Part shown: positions 1-8,623 of the stretch, piece by piece
Numbering within the stretch: the first letter of the stretch is position 1
Layout of the letters: each line of letters starts with the position of its first letter
Assembly (NCBI RefSeq): GCF_001305675.1
Contig: NZ_CP011853.1
Span: 310,001 to 374,000, forward strand
DNA: 64,000 nucleotides
Direction of reading: 5' to 3'
Origin: Gordonia phthalatica
Lineage (GTDB): Bacteria; Actinomycetota; Actinomycetes; Mycobacteriales; Mycobacteriaceae
Translations under genes and position numbers: made by a program
The notes under the pieces: generated by a model
Database searches by the model: none
Seen by the model: only the letters and a program-made list of their open reading frames with translations
Told to the model about the DNA's origin: nothing

Positions 1-111
1 CCGATCACCTTTGTGCTGATGACCCGCGGGAGCCACGTCCCGGCCGCGACGCGCGTGCTGATCGAAGCGCTGCAGGCCGATCACGGCGAGGTCGGCGCCA
101 CCCAGTTGTGA
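1..111 (+). CDS. C-terminal fragment, possibly LysR-type regulator
   Basis: Reading frame 1 is open from the window edge to a TGA at 109-111 and gives 36 residues ending in VGATQL. The piece resembles the tail of a LysR-type substrate-binding domain (a predicted strand, then a short helix with an IEALQ-like stretch), but this is too short to identify. The next gene follows 50 bases later on the same strand and looks unrelated, so no operon role can be inferred. Confidence 0.45.
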   Translation, partial: PITFVLMTRGSHVPAATRVLIEALQADHGEVGATQL

Positions 112-161
112 CCGACCCGTGCTTGTTACTGGTGAGGTATTTGTAGTTCAGTGGGGTTATT

Positions 162-998
162 GTGACTACTTTGCAGCATTCCCGTTCAGTCCGTCGTCTC
201 GCCACGCGCACCGTCGTCGGTGTGGTCGGCGCCGGAGCCGCCGTCGCGCTCGCGGTGCCCGCACAGTCCGCCGCGCTGCCAGACCTCTCGTCGCTCCCCA
301 ACTCGTCCGCCGAGTTGAACCTGCCCGACCTGATCAATCGGCTCCCGGACCTGATCGCGCCCAAGGCGCCGCCTGCGGCGAATGGGAAGTCGTCGTGCAC
401 CGCCGTGATCCAGATCGGCGACTCCACCTCGGTGAACGCCGACTCCGCGTCTCTCCCGGGCGCCGACGCGACGGCCGGCGCCCAGTACCGCAGGGTCGGC
501 GCCGCCACCACGACGGTCGACGCCCTGGCCGGTCGAGCGATCGTCGGCGGTCCGGGGACCGATGCGGCAGACGCGGTCGCGGCTCGGACGGCGGCCGGGG
601 AGCGTGGCTGCTGGGTGATCGCCATGGGCGTCAACGATGCAGGCGCCATCGCGACCGGCGGCGAGAGCGCCGATCAGCGCATCGATCGGATCATGTCGAA
701 GCTGACCGGCCAACCCGTGCTGTGGCCGACCATCGCGTCGTCGAACCCCAAGGATCAGGCGTTCGGCTCGACGTCGATGACCGCCTTCAACGACGCCCTC
801 AAGCGCGCGACGACGCGCTATCCGAACCTCGCCGTCTACGACTGGGCCGCTGCCGCTCGCCCCGAGATGTTCGCAGGTGACGGCATCCACTACACCGCGG
901 CGGCGACCGCCGAACGCAACAAACGGTTCGCGGACGCGCTGGCCACGGCATACCCGGCGGGAAGTGGATCCACCCCGACAGTGAAGCTGGTCGGTTAG
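162..998 (+). CDS. secreted SGNH-hydrolase-like protein
   Basis: 278 residues from a GTG start. The N-terminus is basic (SVRRLATR), followed by a hydrophobic Ala/Val stretch to about residue 35 and a PAQSA-type cleavage site, so it is probably exported. The body carries GDSTS (about residue 88), GVND (about 156) and DGIHY (about 245), which match SGNH blocks I, III and V with catalytic Ser and Asp/His. The family hydrolyses or transfers acyl esters on sugars or lipids; the substrate is unknown. It converges with a membrane acyltransferase that has its own SGNH domain, with only 3 bases between the two stop codons, which suggests (inference) a common cell-envelope acylation theme. Confidence 0.75.
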   Translation: MTTLQHSRSVRRLATRTVVGVVGAGAAVALAVPAQSAALPDLSSLPNSSAELNLPDLINRLPDLIAPKAPPAANGKSSCTAVIQIGDSTSVNADSASLPGADATAGAQYRRVGAATTTVDALAGRAIVGGPGTDAADAVAARTAAGERGCWVIAMGVNDAGAIATGGESADQRIDRIMSKLTGQPVLWPTIASSNPKDQAFGSTSMTAFNDALKRATTRYPNLAVYDWAAAARPEMFAGDGIHYTAAATAERNKRFADALATAYPAGSGSTPTVKLVG

Positions 999-1001
999 CG
1001 C

Positions 1002-3200
1002 TTACAGCGGGCAGGTGATGTTCGGATTGCGCTTGCCCGACACCGCCTGACGCAGTCCCTGCGCGACGGCGTCGGCGTACTCGTTCAGCCCGGGGCCGAT
1101 CGGGTGGACGCCGTCGGGACCGAGGTCACCGCGGTGGGTGTCGGCGATCTGGCACCACGGCGCCAGATACACGTTCCGTTGTCGCGGAGCCCACCGGAGC
1201 ACCTGCTGAGCTGCTTCGGCGATCCCGTCGACGTGGCCGTACGGCACCACCAGCACCACGCGACGATCAGGTCCCATCGACCGCACGATCCGCGCGAGCT
1301 GGCCCGGGAACGCCTGACCGTTGGTGCCGAGTCCGAGGACCACGTACTTGCGGAGCTGACCGTTCGCGCGGAGGGCGTCGAGCACCGGTTCCGCTCCCGA
1401 ATAGTGGCGCGACACCTCGCCGTCGACGTAGATGCCGGGGAAGCGCGCGAACAGGGCCTGCGACGACGCGAGCATCACCGAGTCACCGACCGCGGTGATC
1501 TGCGTTCCCGGCGGCAGTGCGCGCTCGGTGCGGACCGCGGCCTGCCCCTTCGCATTGGCCTGCTCCTGCAGCTGCGCGAGTTGCTCCAACTGCGTCTCCA
1601 GCTGCGACTTCGACGGGCTGGATCCCAGTGCGGAGCCCGCGAGCAGACAGACGACGATCGTCCCCACGACCGCCACGGCGGGAACTGCTCGACGCGACGC
1701 CGCCCCCAGCGAGGTCAGCGTGCCGCGCAGCCCCAGCCGCCGGAACGGCGTCTCGATCCACCGGTACGACGCCTCCGACAGCACCAGCGTCAGCACGCCG
1801 GCGACGGCGCCGATGGTCCACGCGGAGCCCCAGAAGTCGCCGGCGTCGCGCAGCAGTTCGCGCGCGAACACGAACAGGGGCCAGTGCCACAGGTACAGGC
1901 TGAACGAGCGCTCGCCCAACCACCGCAGCACCCGGATCCGCAGGAGACGCGGCAGCGGGCCGGTCTCGCGGACCGCGTTGTGCACGACGATCGTGGTGAG
2001 CACGCACGCCAGGAACAGACCGCCGCGGTACGTGGCCTCCGCGGTGTCGCCCAGGACGAACAGCAGAACCATCAGCCCGACGAACGCCGCCGGCGCCAAC
2101 AGCCAGCCGAGGATCGCGTTGACCCGCGGCGACAGGATCCGCGGCCAGGAGTCGTCCTCGAACGTGCCGGGTGCGGTCACCACGAGCGCCAGTCCGGCGC
2201 CGGCGAGGATGCCGAAGGCGTGGGTGTCGCTGCCGAAGTAGACCCGGCTCGGATCCACGCCCGACTGGAACAGCAGTCCCATCGCCACCGTCGACGCAAG
2301 CGCCAGAGCGGCGGCTACGCCCGCGGACGCCCACATCCGCGACCGCAGCGGCCGCTTGCGGAACGCCCACATCATGACCAGGAACAGCAGCGGCCAGAGC
2401 ACGTAGAACTGCTCTTCGATGGCGAGCGACCAGTAGTGCATGAAGACGCGCGGCGTGGTGTCCGCGAAGTAGCTCTCCGAACTCGCGATCTGCACCCAGT
2501 TGTTGACGAACAGCGCCGATCCGGCGAACTGCCGCCACAGCTTCACGGCTACGTCGCCGCCGATCAGACCCGCGACGGCCGTCGTGACCACCAGGACGGT
2601 GATCGCCGCCGGAAGGATGCGTCGGACTCTCCTGGTCCAGAACCGTCGCAGCGAGATCCGACCGGAGGCGCCGTACTCGCGGACCAGCAGCGAGGTGATC
2701 AGGAAGCCGGACAGGACGAAGAAGATGTCGACGCCCAGGTAGCCGCCGGGCAGGAGGTCGCCGAACAGGTGATAGATCACCACGGCCACCACCGCGACGC
2801 CCCGCAGTCCGTCGAGCGCCAGAGCGCGGCGGATGCCGCCGGGCTTGGTCGCCGGAGTTCGGACGGGTTCGCCGCGTCGGGCGGGCGTCGCCGCGGCGGC
2901 CAGATCCACCGATTCTTCGGAGAGCACTCGCAGGGTCAGCGGATGCTCCACGATCCGATCCAGGCGGACCGGTTCCTCCAGGTACACGGGGCCGATGCGG
3001 GCGGGCGTGACGGGATCGGACGACGTCGGCCCGTCGCCGAGATCCACGGGCTGTTCGACGACTCGGGTGGCGTTCGGCAGCGCCTCGGCGACGGCTTCGT
3101 CTGTGACGGGGAAGGCGTCGTCGCTCAGCACCTCCTCGTCGACGTGGTCGAGAGTGAGCGCGCGGAAGGCTTCGTCGAGATCGGTTTCGACCTGGGTCAT
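1002..3200 (-). CDS. acyltransferase family 3 with C-terminal SGNH domain (OafA-like)
   Basis: 732 residues. An acidic, soluble N-terminal extension of about 125 residues precedes a multi-spanning acyltransferase-3 domain (about 128-480) that begins with the classic LDGLRGVAVV...YH motif holding the probable catalytic His, and includes FFVLSGFLIT and SLAIEEQFY. A further membrane helix (about 515) is followed by an external SGNH domain with GDSVMLAS (about 572) and DGVHPIGPG near the C-terminus. Proteins of this build move acyl groups across the membrane and O-acylate surface glycans. The N-terminal extension is not part of the usual family and may be regulatory. The ATG start has no crowding upstream. 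Confidence 0.88.
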   Translation of the reverse strand: MTQVETDLDEAFRALTLDHVDEEVLSDDAFPVTDEAVAEALPNATRVVEQPVDLGDGPTSSDPVTPARIGPVYLEEPVRLDRIVEHPLTLRVLSEESVDLAAAATPARRGEPVRTPATKPGGIRRALALDGLRGVAVVAVVIYHLFGDLLPGGYLGVDIFFVLSGFLITSLLVREYGASGRISLRRFWTRRVRRILPAAITVLVVTTAVAGLIGGDVAVKLWRQFAGSALFVNNWVQIASSESYFADTTPRVFMHYWSLAIEEQFYVLWPLLFLVMMWAFRKRPLRSRMWASAGVAAALALASTVAMGLLFQSGVDPSRVYFGSDTHAFGILAGAGLALVVTAPGTFEDDSWPRILSPRVNAILGWLLAPAAFVGLMVLLFVLGDTAEATYRGGLFLACVLTTIVVHNAVRETGPLPRLLRIRVLRWLGERSFSLYLWHWPLFVFARELLRDAGDFWGSAWTIGAVAGVLTLVLSEASYRWIETPFRRLGLRGTLTSLGAASRRAVPAVAVVGTIVVCLLAGSALGSSPSKSQLETQLEQLAQLQEQANAKGQAAVRTERALPPGTQITAVGDSVMLASSQALFARFPGIYVDGEVSRHYSGAEPVLDALRANGQLRKYVVLGLGTNGQAFPGQLARIVRSMGPDRRVVLVVPYGHVDGIAEAAQQVLRWAPRQRNVYLAPWCQIADTHRGDLGPDGVHPIGPGLNEYADAVAQGLRQAVSGKRNPNITCPL

Positions 3201-3357
3201 CGCACCGCGGCCGGACGGCGGCGGACCGCCCCGATCAGGGGATGACGAAGGGAAATTCTGAAAGCCACTCGCCTGAGGGTAGTGGAATGGTATGTGGGTT
3301 CCCGAACGGACGACGGGCTGATTCGACTATCGTCGCGCCACGACGTAGCGTTTTCGG

Positions 3358-4053
3358 GTGGCCTTCGACGACGATTCCAGCATCTCCGCGAAGCGGGTCT
3401 CCAGTGACCTGCCGGTTCCCTTCTCCGACGCCCTCGACGAGTGGGCGGTCGTGGCGCGCGACGTGCTCATCGAGATCGCCGGCGTCTATGGAATGTTCAT
3501 CACACAGGCCGAGCTCGCGCTCCGCGTCCAGAACGACAGCGGCGTCCGCGCGGGCCAACCGGTCCGCCTGTGGATCGACGATCTCCTCCTCGCGGTGACC
3601 CGCGATCAGAAGGACGACGAGCCGCTCCTCGCGTCGCTGTGCGTGCGCCTGGACCAGTCGGTCGGTGACGTGTACTCCAAGATCGTCGAGTCGGCGGGCC
3701 GAACCCGGCTCGACGACGTCGAGGTGGACGCCGCCCACCAGCGGTTCGCCTGCTACCAGCGATACGGCGCGACGGTCCCGGCGGGCGCGCGCCCCTCGCT
3801 GACGCCTCGCGTCAGCGAGAAGCGGGCGGCGCACAAGCCCGCTAAGCAGACCAAGCCGAAGGCCGCCCCGAAGCCGCGGACCGCGTCGGCGTCGAAGTCC
3901 GTCGCCGACGGCTCGGCGAGCACGCCCAAGGCCGCCAAGCCGAGAAAGGCCGCCAAGCCCAAGCCGGAGCCGAAGGAAGAGCCGAAGCCCAAGCTCTGCC
4001 CCACCTGCTTCACCGTGCTGCCCGCCACCGGCGTCTGCGGCTACTGCGGCTGA
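3358..4053 (+). CDS. hypothetical protein with C-terminal zinc ribbon
   Basis: 231 residues from a GTG start. Residues 1-130 form a soluble domain without a family I recognise. Residues 140-210 are a low-complexity Lys/Pro/Ala linker (repeated PKA, KPK units), and the end has CPTC...CGYC, a four-cysteine rubredoxin-like zinc ribbon. This architecture (folded domain, basic flexible arm, zinc ribbon) is common in actinobacterial nucleic-acid- or ribosome-associated proteins, but no function can be assigned. Its 3' end overlaps the end of the convergent LacI gene by 13 bases. Confidence 0.7.
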   Translation: MAFDDDSSISAKRVSSDLPVPFSDALDEWAVVARDVLIEIAGVYGMFITQAELALRVQNDSGVRAGQPVRLWIDDLLLAVTRDQKDDEPLLASLCVRLDQSVGDVYSKIVESAGRTRLDDVEVDAAHQRFACYQRYGATVPAGARPSLTPRVSEKRAAHKPAKQTKPKAAPKPRTASASKSVADGSASTPKAAKPRKAAKPKPEPKEEPKPKLCPTCFTVLPATGVCGYCG

Positions 4054-5096
4054 GTCTCTGACCTCGGTCGACGCCGCGTCGACCCGCGTTCCGTGAGTTC
4101 GACCGGCAGCCTGACGTCGGCCGGCACTTCGGTCCCGGCGATGAGTTGCAGCAGCAGCTGTACTCCCGCCTCGCCGATCCGGTGTGCCGGCGTGACGATC
4201 GTCGTCAACGGAACAGGAAGCTGCGCGGCGACGGGGATGTCGTTGTAGCCGACCAGTCCCAGGTCGTCGGGGATCGTCAGGCCGAGGTCGCGGGCCACGC
4301 CGAGCAGTCCGATCGCCATCGTGTCGCTGACGCAGAACACGGCGTCGGGGCGGTCGTCGCGATCGAGCAGCGTGCGTGCGGCGTCGATGCCGCCCTGCAC
4401 GTCCATCCGGGCGTGTGCGATTCGATCGTCGGGGACCGGCATGCCGGCGTCGCGCATGGCGTCGAGGAAGCCGGTGAGCCGGTCGGCGCCGGTGGTCGCG
4501 AACAGTGGGCCGCCCACCGCGGCGATTCGCCGGTACCCGCAGTCCACGAGATGCTCTCCGGCCAGGCGACCACCGAGTCGGTCGTCGCCGCCGGCGAACG
4601 GCAGTCCCGAGTTCGCGTGCCGGTTCAACGCAACGACCGGGACCGACAGACTGAGATCGTCGACGAAATCCGTTGCGGGACTGTGGAGGCTGCTGAGTAT
4701 GAGGCCGTCCACCTGGCGACCGGCGAGGAGTTCGATCGCCGCGCGTTGCTCGGCGGGTTCGTCGGGCGGGCTCGACAGCAGCACGGAGTAGCCGGCGGCG
4801 CGAGCCGCCTCCTCGACGCCCTGATAGATCGTTGCGACCACGCCGTCGGTCAGGCGCGGCATCACGGCGCCGATGGTCGTCGTGCGCCGGGTCCGCAGAC
4901 TCGCGGCCCACGGATTCGGTCGGTACCCGAGCTCGTCGGCGACCTCCCGCACCCGCTGCGCCGCCTCCGACCAGCCGTCGACCGGTTCGCTCTGCCGCAG
5001 CACGCGCGACACCGTCGACACGTGGACGCCTGCGCGCTCGGCGATCTCCTTCATCGTCGGCGGGCGCCCTGCCCTCCGGCGTGATGGATCGGTCAT
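4041..5096 (-). CDS. LacI-family transcriptional regulator
   Basis: 351 residues. The N-terminal LacI helix-turn-helix is clear at about residues 14-65 (TMKEIAERAGVHVSTVSRVL), followed by a periplasmic-binding-protein-like effector domain (GLILSS, FCVSDTMAIGLL, VGYNDIPVA). It is transcribed away from gcdH, and a 24-bp dyad with a perfect TTTGCGCAAA core lies in the 130-bp gap, so it probably represses itself and the gcdH unit. Known GcdR regulators of glutarate use are LysR-type, so a LacI protein here is unusual. The effector is unknown; glutarate, glutaryl-CoA or a related acid is an inference. Confidence 0.9.
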   Translation of the reverse strand: MTDPSRRRAGRPPTMKEIAERAGVHVSTVSRVLRQSEPVDGWSEAAQRVREVADELGYRPNPWAASLRTRRTTTIGAVMPRLTDGVVATIYQGVEEAARAAGYSVLLSSPPDEPAEQRAAIELLAGRQVDGLILSSLHSPATDFVDDLSLSVPVVALNRHANSGLPFAGGDDRLGGRLAGEHLVDCGYRRIAAVGGPLFATTGADRLTGFLDAMRDAGMPVPDDRIAHARMDVQGGIDAARTLLDRDDRPDAVFCVSDTMAIGLLGVARDLGLTIPDDLGLVGYNDIPVAAQLPVPLTTIVTPAHRIGEAGVQLLLQLIAGTEVPADVRLPVELTERGSTRRRPRSETQPQ

Positions 5097-5166
5097 CGTG
5101 GTTCCTCACCTGAAAGAGATCGTTGACGGGTCGCCCGCGTTCTGGTTACTCTCAGTCCATCACAGT

Positions 5167-5190
5167 GCAATCGTTTGCGCAAAGCATTGC
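5167..5190. promoter_or_regulatory. candidate LacI-family operator
   Basis: Inverted repeat centred at 5178/5179: GCAAT, two unpaired bases, TTTGCGCAAA (perfect 10-bp palindrome), two unpaired bases, ATTGC. Twenty of 24 positions pair. A central CG with symmetric arms is typical of LacI-family operators. It lies between the divergent LacI gene (start 5096) and gcdH (start 5227). Confidence 0.7.
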
Positions 5191-5226
5191 GCCAAGATTT
5201 CCCTCCACCCCGACAAGGAGACCGCC

Positions 5227-6414
5227 ATGGCCGGTACCAGCACCGTCACCGAACTGTTCGCACTCGACTCCCTGCTCTCCGACGAGGAGCGGCAGATCCG
5301 CGACACCGTCCGAAAATTCGGCGAGGAGAAGATCCGCCCGCACATCGCAGGCTGGTTCGACGAGGCGCGGATCCCCGCCAAGGAGCTCGCGAAGGAGCTC
5401 GGTGGCCTCGGTGTGCTCGGCATGCACCTCGAGGGCTACGGCTGCGCGGGCATGAGCGCCGTCGACTACGGCCTGGCCTGCCTGGAACTGGAGGCCATCG
5501 ACTCCGGCATCCGCTCGCTGGTTTCGGTGCAGGGGTCGCTCGCGATGTTCGCGATCCACCACTGGGGCAGCGAGGAGCAGAAGAACGAGTGGCTGCCGCG
5601 GATGGCGGCGGGCGACGCACTGGGCTGCTTCGGCCTCACCGAACCCGACTTCGGCTCCGACCCGGGCGGCATGCGGACTCGCGCGGTGCGCGACGGCTCC
5701 GACTGGGTCCTCAACGGCGCCAAGATGTGGATCACCAACGGCTCCGTCGCCGACGTCGCCGTCGTGTGGGCCAACACCGACCTGGAAGAGGGCTCCCGCG
5801 GCATCCGCGGCTTCGTGGTCCCGACCGACACCCCCGGATTCTCGGCGCCGGAGATCCGCGCCAAGATGTCGCTGCGTGCCTCGGTGACCTCCGAGCTGGT
5901 CCTGCAGGACGTTCGTCTGCCCGAGTCGGCGATGCTCCCGAAGGCCGCCGGCCTGCGAGGCCCGCTGAGCTGCCTCAACGAGGCGCGCTTCGGCATCATC
6001 TTCGGATCCATCGGTGCCGCTCGCGACTGCCTGGAGACGGCCGTCGACTACGCCGCCACCCGCCTGGTCTTCGACAAGCCGCTCGCCTCGTACCAGCTCA
6101 CCCAGGCCAAGCTCGCCGACATGGCACTCGAGGTCGGCAAGGGGCACCTGCTCGCGTACCAGCTCGGCCGTCTCAAGGACGCCGGTCACGTGGAGCCCGC
6201 GCAGGTCAGTCTGGGCAAGCTGAACAACTGCCGCGAGGCCATCAAGGTGGCGCGCGAGTGCCGCACCATCCTCGCCGCCAACGGCATCACCCTGGAGTAT
6301 CCGGTCATCCGCCACGCCAACAACCTGGAGTCGGTCCTCACCTACGAGGGCACCTCCGAGGTCCACCAGCTGACGATCGGCCGTGCGCTCACCGGCGAAT
6401 CCGCCTTCCGGTGA
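5227..6414 (+). CDS. gcdH: glutaryl-CoA dehydrogenase
   Basis: 395 residues, the usual acyl-CoA dehydrogenase length. It oxidatively decarboxylates glutaryl-CoA to crotonyl-CoA using FAD. LTEPDFGSDPGGM (FAD/substrate loop), the WITNG block, and the C-terminal YEGTSEVHQL with the catalytic Glu at about 374 match glutaryl-CoA rather than short-chain dehydrogenases. The ATG at 5227 is chosen because AAGGAG lies at a good distance upstream and the protein start fits the family; longer in-frame starts run through the operator. The stop overlaps the next gene's GTG start (GTGA), which implies translational coupling. It is likely controlled by the divergent LacI protein. Confidence 0.9.
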   Translation: MAGTSTVTELFALDSLLSDEERQIRDTVRKFGEEKIRPHIAGWFDEARIPAKELAKELGGLGVLGMHLEGYGCAGMSAVDYGLACLELEAIDSGIRSLVSVQGSLAMFAIHHWGSEEQKNEWLPRMAAGDALGCFGLTEPDFGSDPGGMRTRAVRDGSDWVLNGAKMWITNGSVADVAVVWANTDLEEGSRGIRGFVVPTDTPGFSAPEIRAKMSLRASVTSELVLQDVRLPESAMLPKAAGLRGPLSCLNEARFGIIFGSIGAARDCLETAVDYAATRLVFDKPLASYQLTQAKLADMALEVGKGHLLAYQLGRLKDAGHVEPAQVSLGKLNNCREAIKVARECRTILAANGITLEYPVIRHANNLESVLTYEGTSEVHQLTIGRALTGESAFR

Positions 6415-7520
6415 CCGGTGCGCTGGACGGTCTGCTGATCGCCGACTTCGGTCGCGTTCTCGCGGGCCCCTACGCGACGATGCTGCTCGCCGATTTCGGT
6501 GCCGAGGTCGTCAAGATCGAGCGTCCCGGCTCCGGCGACGACACCCGCGCGTGGGGTCCGCCCTACGCGGGCGACCAGTCGACGTACTTTCAGACCGCGA
6601 ACCGGAACAAGACCTCCCTCGCCCTGGACCTGCGCGACGCCGACGACCTCGCCGCCGCGCGGGATCTGGCGCTGCGGGCCGACGTCGTCGTCGAGAACTT
6701 CCTGCCCGGCGCGATGGATCGGCTCGGCCTCGGATACGACGACGTCGCCGCGGCGAACCCGGGCGTCGTCTACTGCTCGATCACCGGCTTCGGCGGCCAC
6801 AATCAGCTGCCCGGCTACGACCTCCTGGTGCAGGCGGTCGGCGGGCTGATGAGCATCACCGGGCCGTCGCCCGACGAGCCGACGAAGGCGGGCGTCGCCC
6901 TCGTCGACGTCATCACCGGGCTGCACGCCGCCGTCGGGATCCTGGCCGCGCTGCGGCACCGCGACCGGACGGGCGAGGGGCAGCGGGTGGAGGTGAACCT
7001 GCTGTCGTCGCTGCTGTCGGGGCTGGTGAACCAGAGTTCCGGCTTCGTCGGCGCCGGCGTCGTCCCGCATGCGATGGGCAACGCGCACCCGAGCGTCGTT
7101 CCGTATCAACCGTTCCCGACGGCTGATCGGCCATTGATCCTGGCCGTCGGCAACGACCGCCAGTTCGGCGTCCTGGTCCGCGAGCTCGGCGTCCCAGAGA
7201 TGGCCGACGATCCGCGCTTCGCCACCAATGCCGCGCGGGTCGAGAACCGCGACGTGCTGATCGCCGAGCTGACTCGGCTGCTCTCCGCCGGCACCGCGGA
7301 CGAGTGGTTCGACCGGTTCACCGCCGCCGGCGTCCCCTGCGGCCCGGTCAACGACATCGGCGAGGCCTTCGCCCTGGCGCAGCGACTCGGCCTGGACCCG
7401 ATCGCGCAGATCGACGATCCGCGCCGCGACGCCCCGGTCCCGACTGTCGCCAACCCGATCCGCCTGTCCGCGACCCCGCCGACCTACCGCTCCGCCCCGC
7501 CGCGACTGGGGGAGGGGTAG
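6411..7520 (+). CDS. CaiB/BaiF family CoA-transferase, likely glutarate CoA-transferase
   Basis: 369 residues from a GTG overlapping the gcdH stop. Family III CoA-transferase features are complete: DFGRVLAGPYATMLLADFGAEV at the N-terminus (long conserved block), VVENFLPG (about 93-100), and the catalytic Asp at about 166 in ALVDVITGLHA. These enzymes move CoA between carboxylic acids through an aspartyl-CoA intermediate. Tight coupling to gcdH points to succinyl-CoA:glutarate CoA-transfer, as with the mammalian SUGCT and bacterial GcdG pairs (known association; substrate here is inferred). Together the two genes would convert glutarate, for example from lysine, to crotonyl-CoA. Confidence 0.82.
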   Translation: MTGALDGLLIADFGRVLAGPYATMLLADFGAEVVKIERPGSGDDTRAWGPPYAGDQSTYFQTANRNKTSLALDLRDADDLAAARDLALRADVVVENFLPGAMDRLGLGYDDVAAANPGVVYCSITGFGGHNQLPGYDLLVQAVGGLMSITGPSPDEPTKAGVALVDVITGLHAAVGILAALRHRDRTGEGQRVEVNLLSSLLSGLVNQSSGFVGAGVVPHAMGNAHPSVVPYQPFPTADRPLILAVGNDRQFGVLVRELGVPEMADDPRFATNAARVENRDVLIAELTRLLSAGTADEWFDRFTAAGVPCGPVNDIGEAFALAQRLGLDPIAQIDDPRRDAPVPTVANPIRLSATPPTYRSAPPRLGEG

Positions 7521-7540
7521 GTCCCGCTTCGCGTCTTCCC

Positions 7541-7600
7541 GCACCACTTCCGTTTCCCGCACTCGGTCGCGACCGAGTGCGGGAAACTGATAGTGGTGCG
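7541..7600. terminator. long hairpin between convergent genes
   Basis: A perfect 18-bp inverted repeat with no loop (7552-7569 pairing with 7570-7587; arm GTTTCCCGCACTCGGTCG) is nested inside a second 8-bp repeat, GCACCACT at 7541-7548 with AGTGGTGC at 7592-7599. It sits between the ends of the CoA-transferase (+) and HxlR (-) genes and would work in both directions. There is no U-tract, as is common for terminators in this group. Confidence 0.6.
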
Positions 7601-7602
7601 AC

Positions 7603-8076
7603 TCAACCGCGCACGTGAGCGCCCGGCCCGGGACTCGCGCGGACATCGCGCTGCTCGACGACGTGCCCGTCGTCGCACATCATCACCGCGCGGACGGGTG
7701 CGCCGCAGTCGCGGTGCGACACTTCGACGGCGGGGCCGTCGACGTCGGGGCGGTGCTTGTCGCCCCAACGGAGCATCGAGATGAACACCGCCTGAAGGTC
7801 CAGGCCGGCCTCGGTGAGTCGGTACTCCTTGCGGCGTCGTCGACCCGGTTCCTGGTATTCGCGGGCGACGAGGATGCCGCCCTCGACCAGCTTGCGCAGC
7901 CGGTCGGAGAGGACCGAGTCGGAGATGCCGGTGTGCTCCCTGATCTGGTCGAACCGTCGGACACCGTTGAACACCTCGCGCAGCACGATGCCGCTCCAGC
8001 GGTCGCCGATCACGTCGAGGGTGCGCTGGACGGAACAGTTGTCGGTGTCGTACGCGAGCCAGTCCATGCCGCTCAT
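7603..8076 (-). CDS. HxlR-family transcriptional regulator
   Basis: 157 residues. The HxlR winged helix-turn-helix spans about residues 12-105, with CSVQRTLDVIGDRWSGIVL at its start (single N-terminal Cys14), FNGVRRFDQI, ISDSVLSDRLRKL and YRLTEAG. A Cys/His-containing tail (HRDCGAPV) follows. HxlR proteins often sense electrophiles or aldehydes through the N-terminal cysteine; that is possible but not shown here. It is divergent from the PaaI-like thioesterase gene, its most likely target. A start three codons later (ATG at 8067) is also possible. Confidence 0.87.
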   Translation of the reverse strand: MSGMDWLAYDTDNCSVQRTLDVIGDRWSGIVLREVFNGVRRFDQIREHTGISDSVLSDRLRKLVEGGILVAREYQEPGRRRRKEYRLTEAGLDLQAVFISMLRWGDKHRPDVDGPAVEVSHRDCGAPVRAVMMCDDGHVVEQRDVRASPGPGAHVRG

Positions 8077-8091
8077 CCTAGCTGGCTTTGG

Positions 8092-8109
8092 TATTGACAG
8101 TCAGTGATA
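8092..8109. promoter_or_regulatory. candidate HxlR operator
   Basis: TGAC at 8095-8098 and GTCA at 8100-8103 form an odd palindrome (TGACAGTCA) in an AT-richer patch between the divergent HxlR (start 8076) and thioesterase (start 8174) genes. It is short, so support is modest. Confidence 0.35.
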
Positions 8110-8173
8110 GTTCCGTCTAACTTCGAATCAAGAAGTCAGCGCGACGCTGGCCGAGACCAGAAGGAGAACGGTG

Positions 8174-8590
8174 ATGACCGAGACCCCGAGCATTCCCGAC
8201 ACCACCAGTGCGTTCCTCGAGGCCCTGGGCCTGGAAGTCACCGAAGCCACCGGCACCCGCGTCGCCGGATACGTGGATCTCGGCGAGCGCCACCACACCC
8301 CGTGGGGCGTGGTGCACGGCGGCGTCTATGCGACCATCGTCGAGTCGGCGGGGAGCATCGGCGGCAGCCTGGCCGTCGCCGACCGCGGCCAGTTCGCCGT
8401 CGGTCTGCACAACTCCACCGACTTCCTCCGCGCGTCCAACGGCTGCCGGGCCCGCGTGACCGCCGAACCGATCATCCAGGGGCGCACCCAGCAACTGTGG
8501 CTGGTCGAGATCGTCGACGACGCCACCGGCAAGGACCTCGCGCGCGGTCAGCTTCGCCTGCAGAACGTCCCCCTGCCGAAACAGGACTGA
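8174..8590 (+). CDS. PaaI-family hotdog thioesterase
   Basis: 138 residues. PaaI-type hotdog signature: HHTPWGVVHGGVYATIVESAGS (long block about residues 41-62), with HGG followed by the catalytic-helix Glu of the family, then a VGLHNSTDFLRA strand. The family hydrolyses acyl-CoA, often aryl- or phenylacetyl-CoA related. ATG 8174 lies 7 bases after AAGGAG; GTG 8171 is an alternative only one codon earlier. It opens a same-strand run with the next two genes (33-bp and 16-bp gaps) and is divergent from its probable HxlR regulator. Confidence 0.85.
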   Translation: MTETPSIPDTTSAFLEALGLEVTEATGTRVAGYVDLGERHHTPWGVVHGGVYATIVESAGSIGGSLAVADRGQFAVGLHNSTDFLRASNGCRARVTAEPIIQGRTQQLWLVEIVDDATGKDLARGQLRLQNVPLPKQD

Positions 8591-8623
8591 CGCCGAGGCT
8601 CGGGCTGTGCGACGATCGATGTC

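Noticed and set aside
1104..3245. Open frame of 713 codons on the plus strand opposite the acyltransferase
   Set aside because: Arg/His/Gln-rich translation with no recognisable fold; the minus-strand gene has clear motifs throughout.
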